NCBI GenBank assembly: GCA_031292015.1
Contig: JARLHY010000139.1
Location: 108,685 to 172,684, forward strand
Source: Negativicutes bacterium
Lineage (GTDB): Bacteria > Bacillota_C > Negativicutes > Sporomusales_B > JARLHX01
Direction: 5' to 3'
Length of the DNA stretch: 64,000 bases
Shown: in pieces, positions 17,839 through 25,491 of the stretch
Numbering within the stretch: the first letter of the stretch is position 1
Layout: each line of letters begins with the position of its first letter
Notes under the pieces: generated by a model
Seen by the model: only the letters and a program-made list of their open reading frames with translations
Told to the model about the DNA's origin: nothing
Databases searched by the model: none
Made by a program: the position numbers and the translations under genes

Positions 17839-19052
17839 GGCTGACGGACGAGGAAAAAAGAATCCTCGATGGCCAACAGGGCGAACCCTTGCAAAAAGCG
17901 ATGGAGATGTTGGCGGCTCTCGGGGAAATTTACGGTGCGGAAAAAACGGTTCCGATCAAAAGCGCTCATCTGGCGGGCCTCTCTTTGAAAAGTCACGGGA
18001 TCGCCGGGGCCGAGTGGGCTGAGGATACTGCAAAAGCGGGGGCCAGAGTCTCCGTGCCGACGACGATGAATGTCGTGGGTGTAGACAGGAGCAGGGACTT
18101 GAAGCTGCCGGCCGATTGGTGCAGGAACCAGCTCAGGATCGAAGACGCTTATGAATGCATGGGCTGTTACGGCACGTCGACGTGTGTCCCCTATTATATC
18201 GGCTTTGTGCCCCGCTTCGGCGAGCATATCGCCTGGGCTGAGTCCTCGGCGGTGGTGTTCACCAATTCGGTGCTGGGAGCCAGAGATAACCGGGAAGGGG
18301 GGCCGAGCGCCACGGCCGCAGGCATGGTCGGCAGGACGCCGCTGTACGGCATGCACCTGGACGAAAACCGCAGAGGCGATATTCTGTTCAAGGTTACCGC
18401 CAAACTTGAGGATATTTCCGACTATGGAGCACTGGGCGCGTACGTGGGCCGGATAGTGGGCACTAAGATTCCCGTGTTCGACGGGTTAGTGACCCCGTCT
18501 ATCGAAGACCTGGTGTATCTTGGCGCCGCTCTGGCCTCTTCCGGCAGCGTGGCCATGTTCCACGCCGTCGGCGTGACGCCGGAGGCCCCCAGCGTGGCTG
18601 CCGCCTTCGGCGGGAAAAAGTACGACACTGTTTTGATCACCGACAAGGAAATCGCCGCAGGCAAACGCCAGCTTACCTCCGCCACAGACCGAAAAGTCGA
18701 CTATGTGGCTATCGGTTGTCCGCACTTCTCCCTGAAGCAAGTGAAAGAGACGGCAATGCTGCTTCAGGGGAGGAAGGTTTCACAGGATGTCGTGCTGTGG
18801 ATCCATACCAACGTGGCCATCAAAGCCCTTGCCACCCAACTTGGCTACACGAAGATCATCGAAGACGCCGGCGGGGTGCTGACGCAGGACCTGTGTACGG
18901 TGCTGAGCATTCCCGAAGCTCTCGGGTTTAAGACGCTGGCGACCAGTTCGCCCAAAATGGCCTTTTACGCGCCGGGAGGAAACGGACTGATGACCTGGTA
19001 CGGCAGTGTGAAACAATGTATCGATGCCGCGGTGAAAGGGTACTGGGAATAG
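17835..19052 (+). CDS. Aconitase X large (catalytic) subunit
   Basis: 405 residues of the AcnX catalytic domain (MRLTDEEKRILDGQQGEPLQ at the start; YECMGCYGTSTCVPY near 113, with candidate Fe-S cysteines; ARDNREGGPSATAAGMVGRTP near 155). Enzymes of this family dehydrate beta- or alpha-hydroxy acids using an iron-sulfur cluster. It directly precedes a second, LeuCD-type aconitase-family enzyme, so the pathway probably contains two dehydration/hydration steps on different intermediates. The gene is complete and translationally coupled to the small subunit. Confidence 0.88.
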   Translation: MRLTDEEKRILDGQQGEPLQKAMEMLAALGEIYGAEKTVPIKSAHLAGLSLKSHGIAGAEWAEDTAKAGARVSVPTTMNVVGVDRSRDLKLPADWCRNQLRIEDAYECMGCYGTSTCVPYYIGFVPRFGEHIAWAESSAVVFTNSVLGARDNREGGPSATAAGMVGRTPLYGMHLDENRRGDILFKVTAKLEDISDYGALGAYVGRIVGTKIPVFDGLVTPSIEDLVYLGAALASSGSVAMFHAVGVTPEAPSVAAAFGGKKYDTVLITDKEIAAGKRQLTSATDRKVDYVAIGCPHFSLKQVKETAMLLQGRKVSQDVVLWIHTNVAIKALATQLGYTKIIEDAGGVLTQDLCTVLSIPEALGFKTLATSSPKMAFYAPGGNGLMTWYGSVKQCIDAAVKGYWE

Positions 19053-19087
19053 GGTCGTCATACTTGACAAAGTGAGGAGAATACCTA

Positions 19088-20362
19088 GTGGGAAAAACGA
19101 TGTCTGAGAAGATCCTGGCTAAGGCCGCTGGCCTGGCCGAGGCGTCGGCCGGGGATATTCTCTGGGTGAACGTCGACCGGGCGATGATGGACGATATCCT
19201 GGGGCCCCGGGTTGAAATAGCCGAAAAAATGCTGGAGATCAAGGATCAGGTTTGGGATAAGGATAAGGTTGTGGTCATTTCCGATCACTACACCCCGCCA
19301 GCCAACATTAAACAGGCCCAAATCGTCAAGTTTACCCGGGAATGGGCGGCCAGTCACGGGATAGAAAACTATTACGAGTATGTCGGTCCCTGCCACCAGA
19401 TCATGGCTGAACATGGGCATGTACGGCCAGGCGCCATCGTTCTCGGAACCGACTCCCATACCTGTATGGGGGGAGCGCTGGGCGCCTTCGCCAGCGGGGT
19501 GGGCTCCACCGAAATGCTGGGTATTCTGCTCACCGGCAAGACCTGGCTCAGGGTGCCGGAGACGATCCGGGTTCAGTGGACCGGCAAGCTGCCGGCGGGG
19601 GTCATGGCCAAGGACATATCCCTCAGGACCATCGGCGTCATTGGCCATGCCGGGGCCACCTACAAAGCGGTGGAATACGTCGGCGAAGCCATCGAGGGAC
19701 TGTGCCTGGATGAACGGATGGCGATCACCAATATGGCGGTGGAGATGGGCGCCAAGGTCGGACTCATGGTTGCCGACGCCAAGGTGACCGATTATCTGGC
19801 CGCCCGCGGTGTGACTGAAGGCTATCGGTATAAGAGCGATCCGGACGCCAGCTACTGCGCGACTCACGAATTCCGGGCCGACGAACTGGTCCCGGTAGTG
19901 GCCTGTCCCCATGAGGTGGATAACGTCACCGACGTGGGCAACGTCCGGGGTACGGTGATCCACCAGGCCTATATCGGTTCCTGCACCGGGGGACGCTACA
20001 ACGACCTGGAAGCCGCAGCCCGCATTCTTAAAGGACGCAAGGTAAAAAAAGGAGTCCGTCTGCTGGTTTCGCCGGCTTCCCAGGATATCTGGCGCCAGGC
20101 TGACGCCAGTGGTATTCTGGCCACGCTGGCCGAGGCCGGAGCGGTTATCCTGGCTCCCACCTGCGGCGTATGCGTGGGCCTGCACTCAGGCCTGCTGGCT
20201 GACGGGGAAGTGTGCATATCCTCCACCAACCGCAATTTCATCGGCCGCATGGGCAGTAAAGACGCCGGCATTTATCTCGGCTCGCCTATGACGGTGGCGG
20301 CAAGCGCAATCGCCGGAACGATTGCCGACCCGCGCGAGTTTGCCGCGGAGGTGATAGTATGA
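19088..20362 (+). CDS. Aconitase-family hydratase large subunit (LeuC / dimethylmaleate hydratase-like)
   Basis: 424 residues. GTG start with GAGGAGA seven bases upstream (an in-frame ATG lies four codons later). The three cluster ligands are Cys299 in IGSCTGG and Cys359/Cys362 in PTCGVCVG. Motifs ISDHYTPP, GTDSHTCMGGALG and GSTEM are those of the homoaconitase/3-isopropylmalate dehydratase group, also used by dimethylmaleate and citraconate hydratases. No leucine-pathway genes are nearby, so a catabolic hydratase such as citraconate-to-citramalate is more likely than LeuC. It overlaps the small subunit by four bases. Confidence 0.88.
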   Translation: MGKTMSEKILAKAAGLAEASAGDILWVNVDRAMMDDILGPRVEIAEKMLEIKDQVWDKDKVVVISDHYTPPANIKQAQIVKFTREWAASHGIENYYEYVGPCHQIMAEHGHVRPGAIVLGTDSHTCMGGALGAFASGVGSTEMLGILLTGKTWLRVPETIRVQWTGKLPAGVMAKDISLRTIGVIGHAGATYKAVEYVGEAIEGLCLDERMAITNMAVEMGAKVGLMVADAKVTDYLAARGVTEGYRYKSDPDASYCATHEFRADELVPVVACPHEVDNVTDVGNVRGTVIHQAYIGSCTGGRYNDLEAAARILKGRKVKKGVRLLVSPASQDIWRQADASGILATLAEAGAVILAPTCGVCVGLHSGLLADGEVCISSTNRNFIGRMGSKDAGIYLGSPMTVAASAIAGTIADPREFAAEVIV

Positions 20363-20847
20363 GCACGACAGTAAGCGGCAAAGTCCATAAATATGGCGAC
20401 AACATCAACACTGACATCATTTCGCCGCCCCAGTACATGGAACTGAGTATCGCCGAAGCCGCCAAATATGCGATGAACGCTATCGATCCCGAGTTTCCCC
20501 GCAAAGTGCAGCCTGGAGATATCCTGGTGGCCGGGGCCAATTTCGGCTCAGGCTCAAGCCGGGAAACATCGCCGCTGACGCTGAAATATCTCGGCATCGG
20601 CGCGATTGTGGCCAAATTTTTTGCCCGCATTTTTTATCGCAACGCCATCAACCTGGGAATACCGGCGATCGAATGCCCCGAGGCGGACAAGATTGAAGAC
20701 GGTGACCGGATCGAGATTGATCTGGAACAGGGTTTGATCGTGAATGTGACCAAGAATCAGCGGTATGTCTGCAGCAAAATCCCGCCGCATATCCTTTCGC
20801 TCATCGCCGACGGCGGCCTTGTACCCTACTTGAAAAAAAATGTTTAG
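20359..20847 (+). CDS. Aconitase-family hydratase small subunit (LeuD-like)
   Basis: 162 residues, the swivel domain that completes the LeuC-like active site. Motifs are KYGDNINTDIISPPQYM at the start and GANFGSGSSRETSPL near 59-73, where the GSSRE segment binds substrate carboxylates in this family. The length suits LeuD of the archaeal/homoaconitase type. ATG overlaps the large subunit's stop by four bases, so the two are translated together. Confidence 0.9.
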   Translation: MSTTVSGKVHKYGDNINTDIISPPQYMELSIAEAAKYAMNAIDPEFPRKVQPGDILVAGANFGSGSSRETSPLTLKYLGIGAIVAKFFARIFYRNAINLGIPAIECPEADKIEDGDRIEIDLEQGLIVNVTKNQRYVCSKIPPHILSLIADGGLVPYLKKNV

Positions 20848-20861
20848 GAGGAGAGTTTTGC

Positions 20862-22058
20862 ATGGAACGTATGGGAGCATTAGACGGATTACGGGTACTT
20901 GACCTGACCCGGGTCCTGGCCGGTCCGTTTGCCGGTATGATGATGGCAGACCTGGGCGCCAATGTCATCAAGGTTGAAGAACCGGAAAGAGGTGCCGACG
21001 AGCGGCACATGGGGCCGTTCCTGAATGGGGAAAGCGCCTATTTCATGAATCTGAACCGCAATAAACGGGGCATTACCGTAAATCTCAAGTCACCCAAAGG
21101 CAAGGAAGTATTCAAAGACCTGGTGAAAAACGCCGACATCGTTCTGGAGAACTTCCGCCCCGGTACGATGGAAAAACTGGGCCTCGGCTACGAGGAACTC
21201 AAAAAAGTCAATCCGGCCATCATCTATGGGGCTATCTCCGGTTTCGGACACTACGGCCCTTACAAGGACCGGCCGGGCTACGACATCATTTCCCAGGCCA
21301 TGAGCGGCCTGATGAGCACCACCGGCTGGCCGGGCGGCGAACCGACCCGGACCGGAACCGCGATGGGGGACGTGCTGGGCGGGTTGTCGGTGGTCATCGG
21401 TATTCTGTCAGCGGTTTATAACCGCCAAGCCACCGGTCTGGGACAGAAAGTGGATGTCGCCCTGGTGGATTCGGCTGTGGCCAGCCTGGAGATCATCAAT
21501 ATGATCTACCTTGTCGAAAAGCGGATACCGCAGCGGATCGGCAACCGTTATGAATCGACCTATCCCTACGACTCTTTCAAGGCGGCCGACGGAAGCATTG
21601 TCATCGGCACCGCCAACGATAAACTGTGGCAAGCACTGTGCAAGGTCATGAACAGGCCGGATCTGGCTGCCAAAGAAGAGTGGGCCCGGGTCCGCGACCG
21701 CGTTCAGAATAATGCCGCAGTGAAGATCGAGGTGGAAAATTGGACGCAGCAGCACAAGGCCGCCGATCTTGTCGACATGCTGCTGGCCGGAGGCGTTCCT
21801 GCCGCACCTATCAACAATATCGAACAGGTGGTCAACGACCCGCATATCGCCGGGGCCAGGGAGATGTTCGTCGAAATTGAGCACCCCAAAGCCGGCAAAC
21901 TGAAAATAACCGGCTCGCATATCAAGCTTTCCGATACCCCGCCTGTGATCCGGATCCCGTCACCCGGACACGGCCAACACAACGCCGAAGTATTGAACGA
22001 ATTGCTGGGAATGACGGCCGACGAGGTGGCGAAGCTGAAAACCGATGGCGCCATCTAG
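20862..22058 (+). CDS. Class III (CaiB/BaiF) CoA-transferase
   Basis: 398 residues of the family III CoA-transferase fold, which moves CoA between carboxylic acids through an aspartyl-CoA intermediate. The catalytic Asp is Asp170 in TGTAMGDVLGGL. LAGPFAGMMMADLGANVIKVE and GRP-like DRPGYDIISQAMSGLM are family signatures. ATG after GGAGGA. It is directly followed by an HMG-CoA-lyase-family gene. In Chloroflexus, succinyl-CoA:D-citramalate CoA-transferase sits beside R-citramalyl-CoA lyase of this same lyase family, which suggests the same two-step ending here. The CoA donor and acceptor are inferred. Confidence 0.9.
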   Translation: MERMGALDGLRVLDLTRVLAGPFAGMMMADLGANVIKVEEPERGADERHMGPFLNGESAYFMNLNRNKRGITVNLKSPKGKEVFKDLVKNADIVLENFRPGTMEKLGLGYEELKKVNPAIIYGAISGFGHYGPYKDRPGYDIISQAMSGLMSTTGWPGGEPTRTGTAMGDVLGGLSVVIGILSAVYNRQATGLGQKVDVALVDSAVASLEIINMIYLVEKRIPQRIGNRYESTYPYDSFKAADGSIVIGTANDKLWQALCKVMNRPDLAAKEEWARVRDRVQNNAAVKIEVENWTQQHKAADLVDMLLAGGVPAAPINNIEQVVNDPHIAGAREMFVEIEHPKAGKLKITGSHIKLSDTPPVIRIPSPGHGQHNAEVLNELLGMTADEVAKLKTDGAI

Positions 22059-22074
22059 CGCGAGGAGGACAACA

Positions 22075-22983
22075 ATGATATTGCCGAGCAAAGTCGACGT
22101 GGTTGAAGTGGGGCCGCGGGACGGTTTCCAGAATATCAAGACAGCCATTCCCACTCCTGTCAAGCATAAAGTGATCGAGGCCATGGTGGCAGCCGGGGTC
22201 CGGGTGATGGAGGTGACCTCCTTCGTCCATCCCAAAGCCATTCCGCAGATGGCTGACGCGGCCGAAGTAGCGGCAAAATCGGTCCAGAATTATCAGGGGA
22301 AGGATTTTTGGCCCATCGCCCTTGTCCCCAATCTGACCGGCGCCAAGAACGCGTGGGCGGCCGGTATTCGCGAAGTTACCTATGTCATTTCGGCCAGCGA
22401 AAAACACAATCTTGCCAATATCAACAGGACCCGTGAGCAGTCGCTGAACGAACTGGCGGCCATTATGGCCGAAGTACCAGGTCTGAAGGTGCGTCTGGCC
22501 GCCGCCACCGCTTTCGGCTGTCCGTTCCTTGGCAGAGTGGACAACGATCTTGTTTTCAGCCTGGCCGACGCCGCCCTGCAGGTCGGGGTCAAGTCGGTCG
22601 TCCTGTGCGACACCATCGGGGTTGCCGATCCGAAGCAGGTCTTTCAGCTGGCCCGGGCGTTCAAAACGGTTTATCCCGAGGTACCGGTCGGCCTGCACCT
22701 CCACGACACCAGGGGCATGGGGCTGGCCAATACGCTGGCCGGTCTGGAGGCAGGCGTCACCACCTTCGAGACGTCCATCGGCGGTCTGGGCGGATGTCCC
22801 TTCGCGCCGGGAGCGGCCGGCAATACGGCAACCGAGGATATGGTCAACATGTTCCACGCCATGGGCATCGAGACCGGAATCGATCTGGACAAATATTTGG
22901 CGGCGGTGCGGATTGTCCGGGAGGAAATCCAAAAGGATATTACCGGACATATGGCGTCAGCCTGCAAATACGAAGGGCTATAA
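22075..22983 (+). CDS. HMG-CoA-lyase-family enzyme (possibly R-citramalyl-CoA lyase)
   Basis: 302 residues. ATG at 22075 with GAGGAGG upstream; it begins after the CoA-transferase stop. A TIM-barrel lyase with EVGPRDGFQN at the start, the metal-binding LHLHDTRGMGLAN near 206-218, and the family signature GGLGGCPFAPGAAGN containing catalytic Cys241. Members split 3-hydroxy-3-methyl-acyl-CoAs such as HMG-CoA or R-citramalyl-CoA by retro-aldol cleavage. Following a CoA-transferase and a hydratase, the likely products are acetyl-CoA plus a 2-oxoacid (pyruvate if the substrate is citramalyl-CoA). Last gene of the cluster. Confidence 0.88.
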   Translation: MILPSKVDVVEVGPRDGFQNIKTAIPTPVKHKVIEAMVAAGVRVMEVTSFVHPKAIPQMADAAEVAAKSVQNYQGKDFWPIALVPNLTGAKNAWAAGIREVTYVISASEKHNLANINRTREQSLNELAAIMAEVPGLKVRLAAATAFGCPFLGRVDNDLVFSLADAALQVGVKSVVLCDTIGVADPKQVFQLARAFKTVYPEVPVGLHLHDTRGMGLANTLAGLEAGVTTFETSIGGLGGCPFAPGAAGNTATEDMVNMFHAMGIETGIDLDKYLAAVRIVREEIQKDITGHMASACKYEGL

Positions 22984-22996
22984 GCCGGGCAAGTAA

Positions 22997-23193
22997 GTAG
23001 ACAAAATGGGGAAACGGGAGGGGAATTCCTCCGCTACGGACAATATCCTACGCCGTTATCGGCCGCAAAGCTGCCGACGGCTAGGGATATTAGTGAAACT
23101 AAGACTCGGGAACTTTCCCGAGTCTTTTAGTTGAACTTATCCACGTATGTGGGCGAGTCCCGCTGCGGAAATCCCCTCCCCTTTTCTGTCTTG
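22997..23193. repeat. Repeat family A, copy 1 (inverted-repeat element, about 197 bases)
   Basis: The left end begins GTAGACAAA and runs to GGGAGGGGAATTCC. The right end is the inverted counterpart (GGAAATCCCCTCCC...CTGTCTTG). Inside, paired blocks nest: CCGC/GCGG, GGAC/GTCC, ATATCC/GGATAT and a hairpin with GCAAAGC. The same blocks recur at about 45.4-45.6 kb. This copy carries an extra strong terminator hairpin. No transposase is present, so it is MITE-like or an RNA-type palindrome. It fills the 325-base gap together with the yqeG leader. Confidence 0.7.
23101..23128 (+). terminator. Strong terminator at the end of the catabolic cluster
   Basis: A 12-base-pair perfect stem (AAGACTCGGGAA, two-base loop) is followed by T residues. 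The A-tract on the other side could make it bidirectional. Confidence 0.88.
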
Positions 23194-23308
23194 CAGTTCG
23201 AAAACAGTTTTTACTCTTCAGCCAGGCATCCGGAATATTCCGGAGGTTTTGTTTTTTATTGCCCGCTGTGCTATAATCTTTTAAAAGCAATTTTCTGGGG
23301 GTGCCGGG

Positions 23309-23815
23309 TTGTATCACCTCTTTTGTCCGGATATGATGGTGGAGTCGCTGCAGGATATCAATTTTGACGAACTGAAAGAAGAAGGTGTCCGGGGGATTAT
23401 CTTCGATCTGGATAATACCATTATCCCCTGGGACAGCTCCGACCTATGTCCGACTGTTGCCCTGATGCTCAGCGAGATACTGGCCAAGGGCTTAAAGGTC
23501 AGTATCGTGTCGAATAACTGGCACAAACGGGTGAAAGAGATCGCTCTTCAGCTGGGGTTGCCTTTTGTTTCCCGGGCCTACAAGCCTGCCAAGACGGGGT
23601 TTCGCCGGGCTTTGGCGGCGATGGAGCTGGAAGCCGGCGAGACGGTGGTGATCGGCGACCAGCTGTTCACCGATGTGCTGGGAGGCAATCGCCTGGGGCT
23701 TAGGACGATCTGGGTCAAACCGCTGACAGCGCAGGAGTTCATCGGCACCAAGATTCACCGCCGTTTTGAAAAACTGGCTGTACGGATTCTGCGGGCCAAA
23801 GGTTATATGAAGTGA
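23309..23815 (+). CDS. yqeG: YqeG-family HAD IIIA-type phosphatase
   Basis: 168 residues. TTG start with GGGGGTG six bases upstream. HAD motifs: motif I IFDLDNTIIPWD near 30, motif II SIVSNN near 67, Lys in YKPAKTGF near 92, and motif IV VIGDQLFTDVLGGNRLG near 113-129. The family is widespread in Firmicutes; B. subtilis yqeG lies in the yqeG-yqeH-aroE group, and here too aroE follows, 40 bases on. The physiological substrate is unclear, though relatives include phosphatidylglycerophosphate phosphatases of plastids. Confidence 0.9.
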   Translation: MYHLFCPDMMVESLQDINFDELKEEGVRGIIFDLDNTIIPWDSSDLCPTVALMLSEILAKGLKVSIVSNNWHKRVKEIALQLGLPFVSRAYKPAKTGFRRALAAMELEAGETVVIGDQLFTDVLGGNRLGLRTIWVKPLTAQEFIGTKIHRRFEKLAVRILRAKGYMK

Positions 23816-23855
23816 GGACGGCCCGGGCTGTCTGGCTGAGACTCGGAGGAGTATC

Positions 23856-24719
23856 ATGATAAAAGGAAAAATGCGGGTGGTGGGGCTGCTCGGTTGGCCG
23901 GTCGGGCACACCCTGTCGCCGGTGATGCAAAATGCCGCGTTTGCGGCTGCGGGTCTGGATTTTTGTTATGTGGCGTTTGCGGTGAAGCCGGAAGAACTGC
24001 CGCAGGCGTTGGCTGGAGCCAAGGCTCTGGGGTTCGGCGGGCTGAACCTGACGATACCCCACAAGGTTGAAATCATGCGCTGGCTGGACGAACTTGACCG
24101 CAGTGCCCAGCTGGTGGGGGCGGTGAATACCGTTGTATTCGAGTCCGGCCGGGCCATCGGTTATAATACCGATGCGGACGGCTTCGTCAATTCTCTGCAG
24201 ACGGAAGGTGTCGCCACAGACGGGAAAAAGGTGGCGGTGCTGGGCGCAGGCGGCGCCGCCCGGGCTGTTGTCCACGGTCTTTTGGACAACGGGGTCCAGG
24301 TCGTGTCGGTGGGGGCGAGGGATGCGGCCAAGGCCGCGGCGTTTGCCGGCAGCTTCGGCAGCGGCGGCAGGGTCCGGGGCTTCGACTGGAAGCAGCAGGA
24401 GTTTGCCCAAGTTTTAAGCGACTGCGATATTCTGGTTCAGAGCACTCCTGTCGGGATGTGGCCGCAGGCAGGGGCGGAAGTTCCGCTGGATTGGGAAGCT
24501 TTGAGTCCTGCGGCGGTGGTCTGTGATTTGATCTATAATCCGGCGACAACCTCGTTTTTGGCCCGGGCGGCGGCGGACGGACATAAAACCATCGGCGGCG
24601 CAGGCATGCTGGTGGGACAAGGCGCGGCGGCGTTCACTCTCTGGACGGGAATCCAGGCTCCGCGAGAGGTCATGCGTCAGGCCCTGGCCGAAGCCCAGCG
24701 GGAGAGCGGACGAAATTAG
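23856..24719 (+). CDS. aroE: Shikimate dehydrogenase
   Basis: 287 residues. Catalyses NADPH-dependent reduction of 3-dehydroshikimate to shikimate, the fourth step of aromatic biosynthesis. The substrate site is GWPVGHTLSPVMQNAAF near 14-30, with catalytic Lys and Asn in LNLTIPHKVEIM and GAVNTVV. The NADP-binding loop is VLGAGGAARAVVHG near 127, and a C-terminal GGAGMLVGQGAAAF closes the fold. ATG after CGGAGGA. It belongs with aroC, aroK and aroB further downstream, separated by the comFB-like gene and repeat B. Confidence 0.93.
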   Translation: MIKGKMRVVGLLGWPVGHTLSPVMQNAAFAAAGLDFCYVAFAVKPEELPQALAGAKALGFGGLNLTIPHKVEIMRWLDELDRSAQLVGAVNTVVFESGRAIGYNTDADGFVNSLQTEGVATDGKKVAVLGAGGAARAVVHGLLDNGVQVVSVGARDAAKAAAFAGSFGSGGRVRGFDWKQQEFAQVLSDCDILVQSTPVGMWPQAGAEVPLDWEALSPAAVVCDLIYNPATTSFLARAAADGHKTIGGAGMLVGQGAAAFTLWTGIQAPREVMRQALAEAQRESGRN

Positions 24720-24858
24720 GGCGGTTGTCTCGGATTAGCAAGTTTTGGCAGGAAGTATCGCCGGATGTGGCGAATAATTATCTGATCAGTGGCTGCAAGA
24801 GAAGCCAAAACTCTTCAAATAAGTGGGGTATGTGCTAGTGAGGGAGAGAGAAAAATCG

Positions 24859-25140
24859 ATGTTAGAACTGAAGAATTACATGGAAGTTCTGGTCTGGCAG
24901 AATGTCGAGGAGATTGTCGGAAATAATCAGGGCGTTTGTCCCTGCGAGCGTTGCCGCTACGATATTGTCGCCCTGGCGCTCAATTTCCTGCCGCCCCGAT
25001 ACATTGTGACCGCTAAAGGCGAAACCTGGGCCAAGGTAAAAGCCCTGGAACAGCAGTTTTATGTCGATATCATCACCGCTATTACCAACGCCGTCACCCT
25101 TGTCAGATCGCGGCCTCACCACAATCGTACGGAGGAATAG
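24859..25140 (+). CDS. ComFB-like protein (late competence development family)
   Basis: A 93-residue protein with the ComFB signature VCPCERCRYDIVALALNFLPPRY (residues about 27-49), three cysteines that may bind zinc, and a helical C-terminus. ATG with GGGAGAGA upstream; an in-frame GTG at 24838 would add seven residues. Some cyanobacterial ComFB proteins bind cyclic di-GMP, fitting the several GGDEF/EAL/HD-GYP proteins in this window. It lies alone between aroE and a terminator, so it may be an output module rather than a competence protein. Confidence 0.8.
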   Translation: MLELKNYMEVLVWQNVEEIVGNNQGVCPCERCRYDIVALALNFLPPRYIVTAKGETWAKVKALEQQFYVDIITAITNAVTLVRSRPHHNRTEE

Positions 25141-25274
25141 GCGACCGTGATTGCAGCTTTTGCGCCGTTTACCGAGCCGGCTATCAGTCATGGCCTCTGA
25201 TCTGCGGGCTGACAGGACTGTTTTTTCGCGGTTAAGGCTTGTTTTTATTGCGGCATTTTTGATGCGCTGATTTG

Positions 25275-25299
25275 GCCAAGGCGTCAGCCTTGGTTTTTT
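25275..25299 (+). terminator. Rho-independent terminator
   Basis: CCAAGGC/GCCTTGG with a GTCA loop is followed by six T residues. It ends the comFB-like transcript. Confidence 0.88.
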
Positions 25300-25332
25300 C
25301 GGGCGAACAAAAGGATAAATTATAGCTGTTCG

Positions 25333-25468
25333 ACATAAGAAAAGACTTGGCTTACACCGAGTCCTTGGACGAAGGCGGGAGCCTGGTCGTTCTTATCCGG
25401 CACTTTGCCGGGAAAGTGCTTCGGCTTTCGCTATCGCTAACCGGCTCGGCGCAAGCCGAGTTTTCTAA
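25333..25468 (+). repeat. Repeat family B, copy 1 (candidate structured RNA, upstream of aroC)
   Basis: About 136 bases, closely matching 45667-45803. Successive stems can be drawn: GACTTGG/CCGAGTC; GAC..AGGC-GGGA-GCCT..GTC with a GNRA-type loop; CCGGC/GCCGG; and a final CTCGGC-GCAA-GCCGAG hairpin followed by TTTTC, which looks like an intrinsic terminator. It ends about 24 bases before aroC. With the terminator at 25275 it accounts for the 350-base gap. Confidence 0.65.
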
Positions 25469-25491
25469 TATCTGTTAAAGGGGGTATGGCC

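Noticed and set aside
19088..20847. Leucine-biosynthetic leuCD.
   Set aside because: No leuA or leuB nearby, and the genes lie inside a sigma-54-controlled catabolic operon; a catabolic hydratase is more likely.
25333..25468. Known riboswitch (cyclic-di-GMP-I/II, cobalamin, TPP, preQ1) in repeat B.
   Set aside because: None of the conserved cores of these classes is present; only the stem pattern looks RNA-like.
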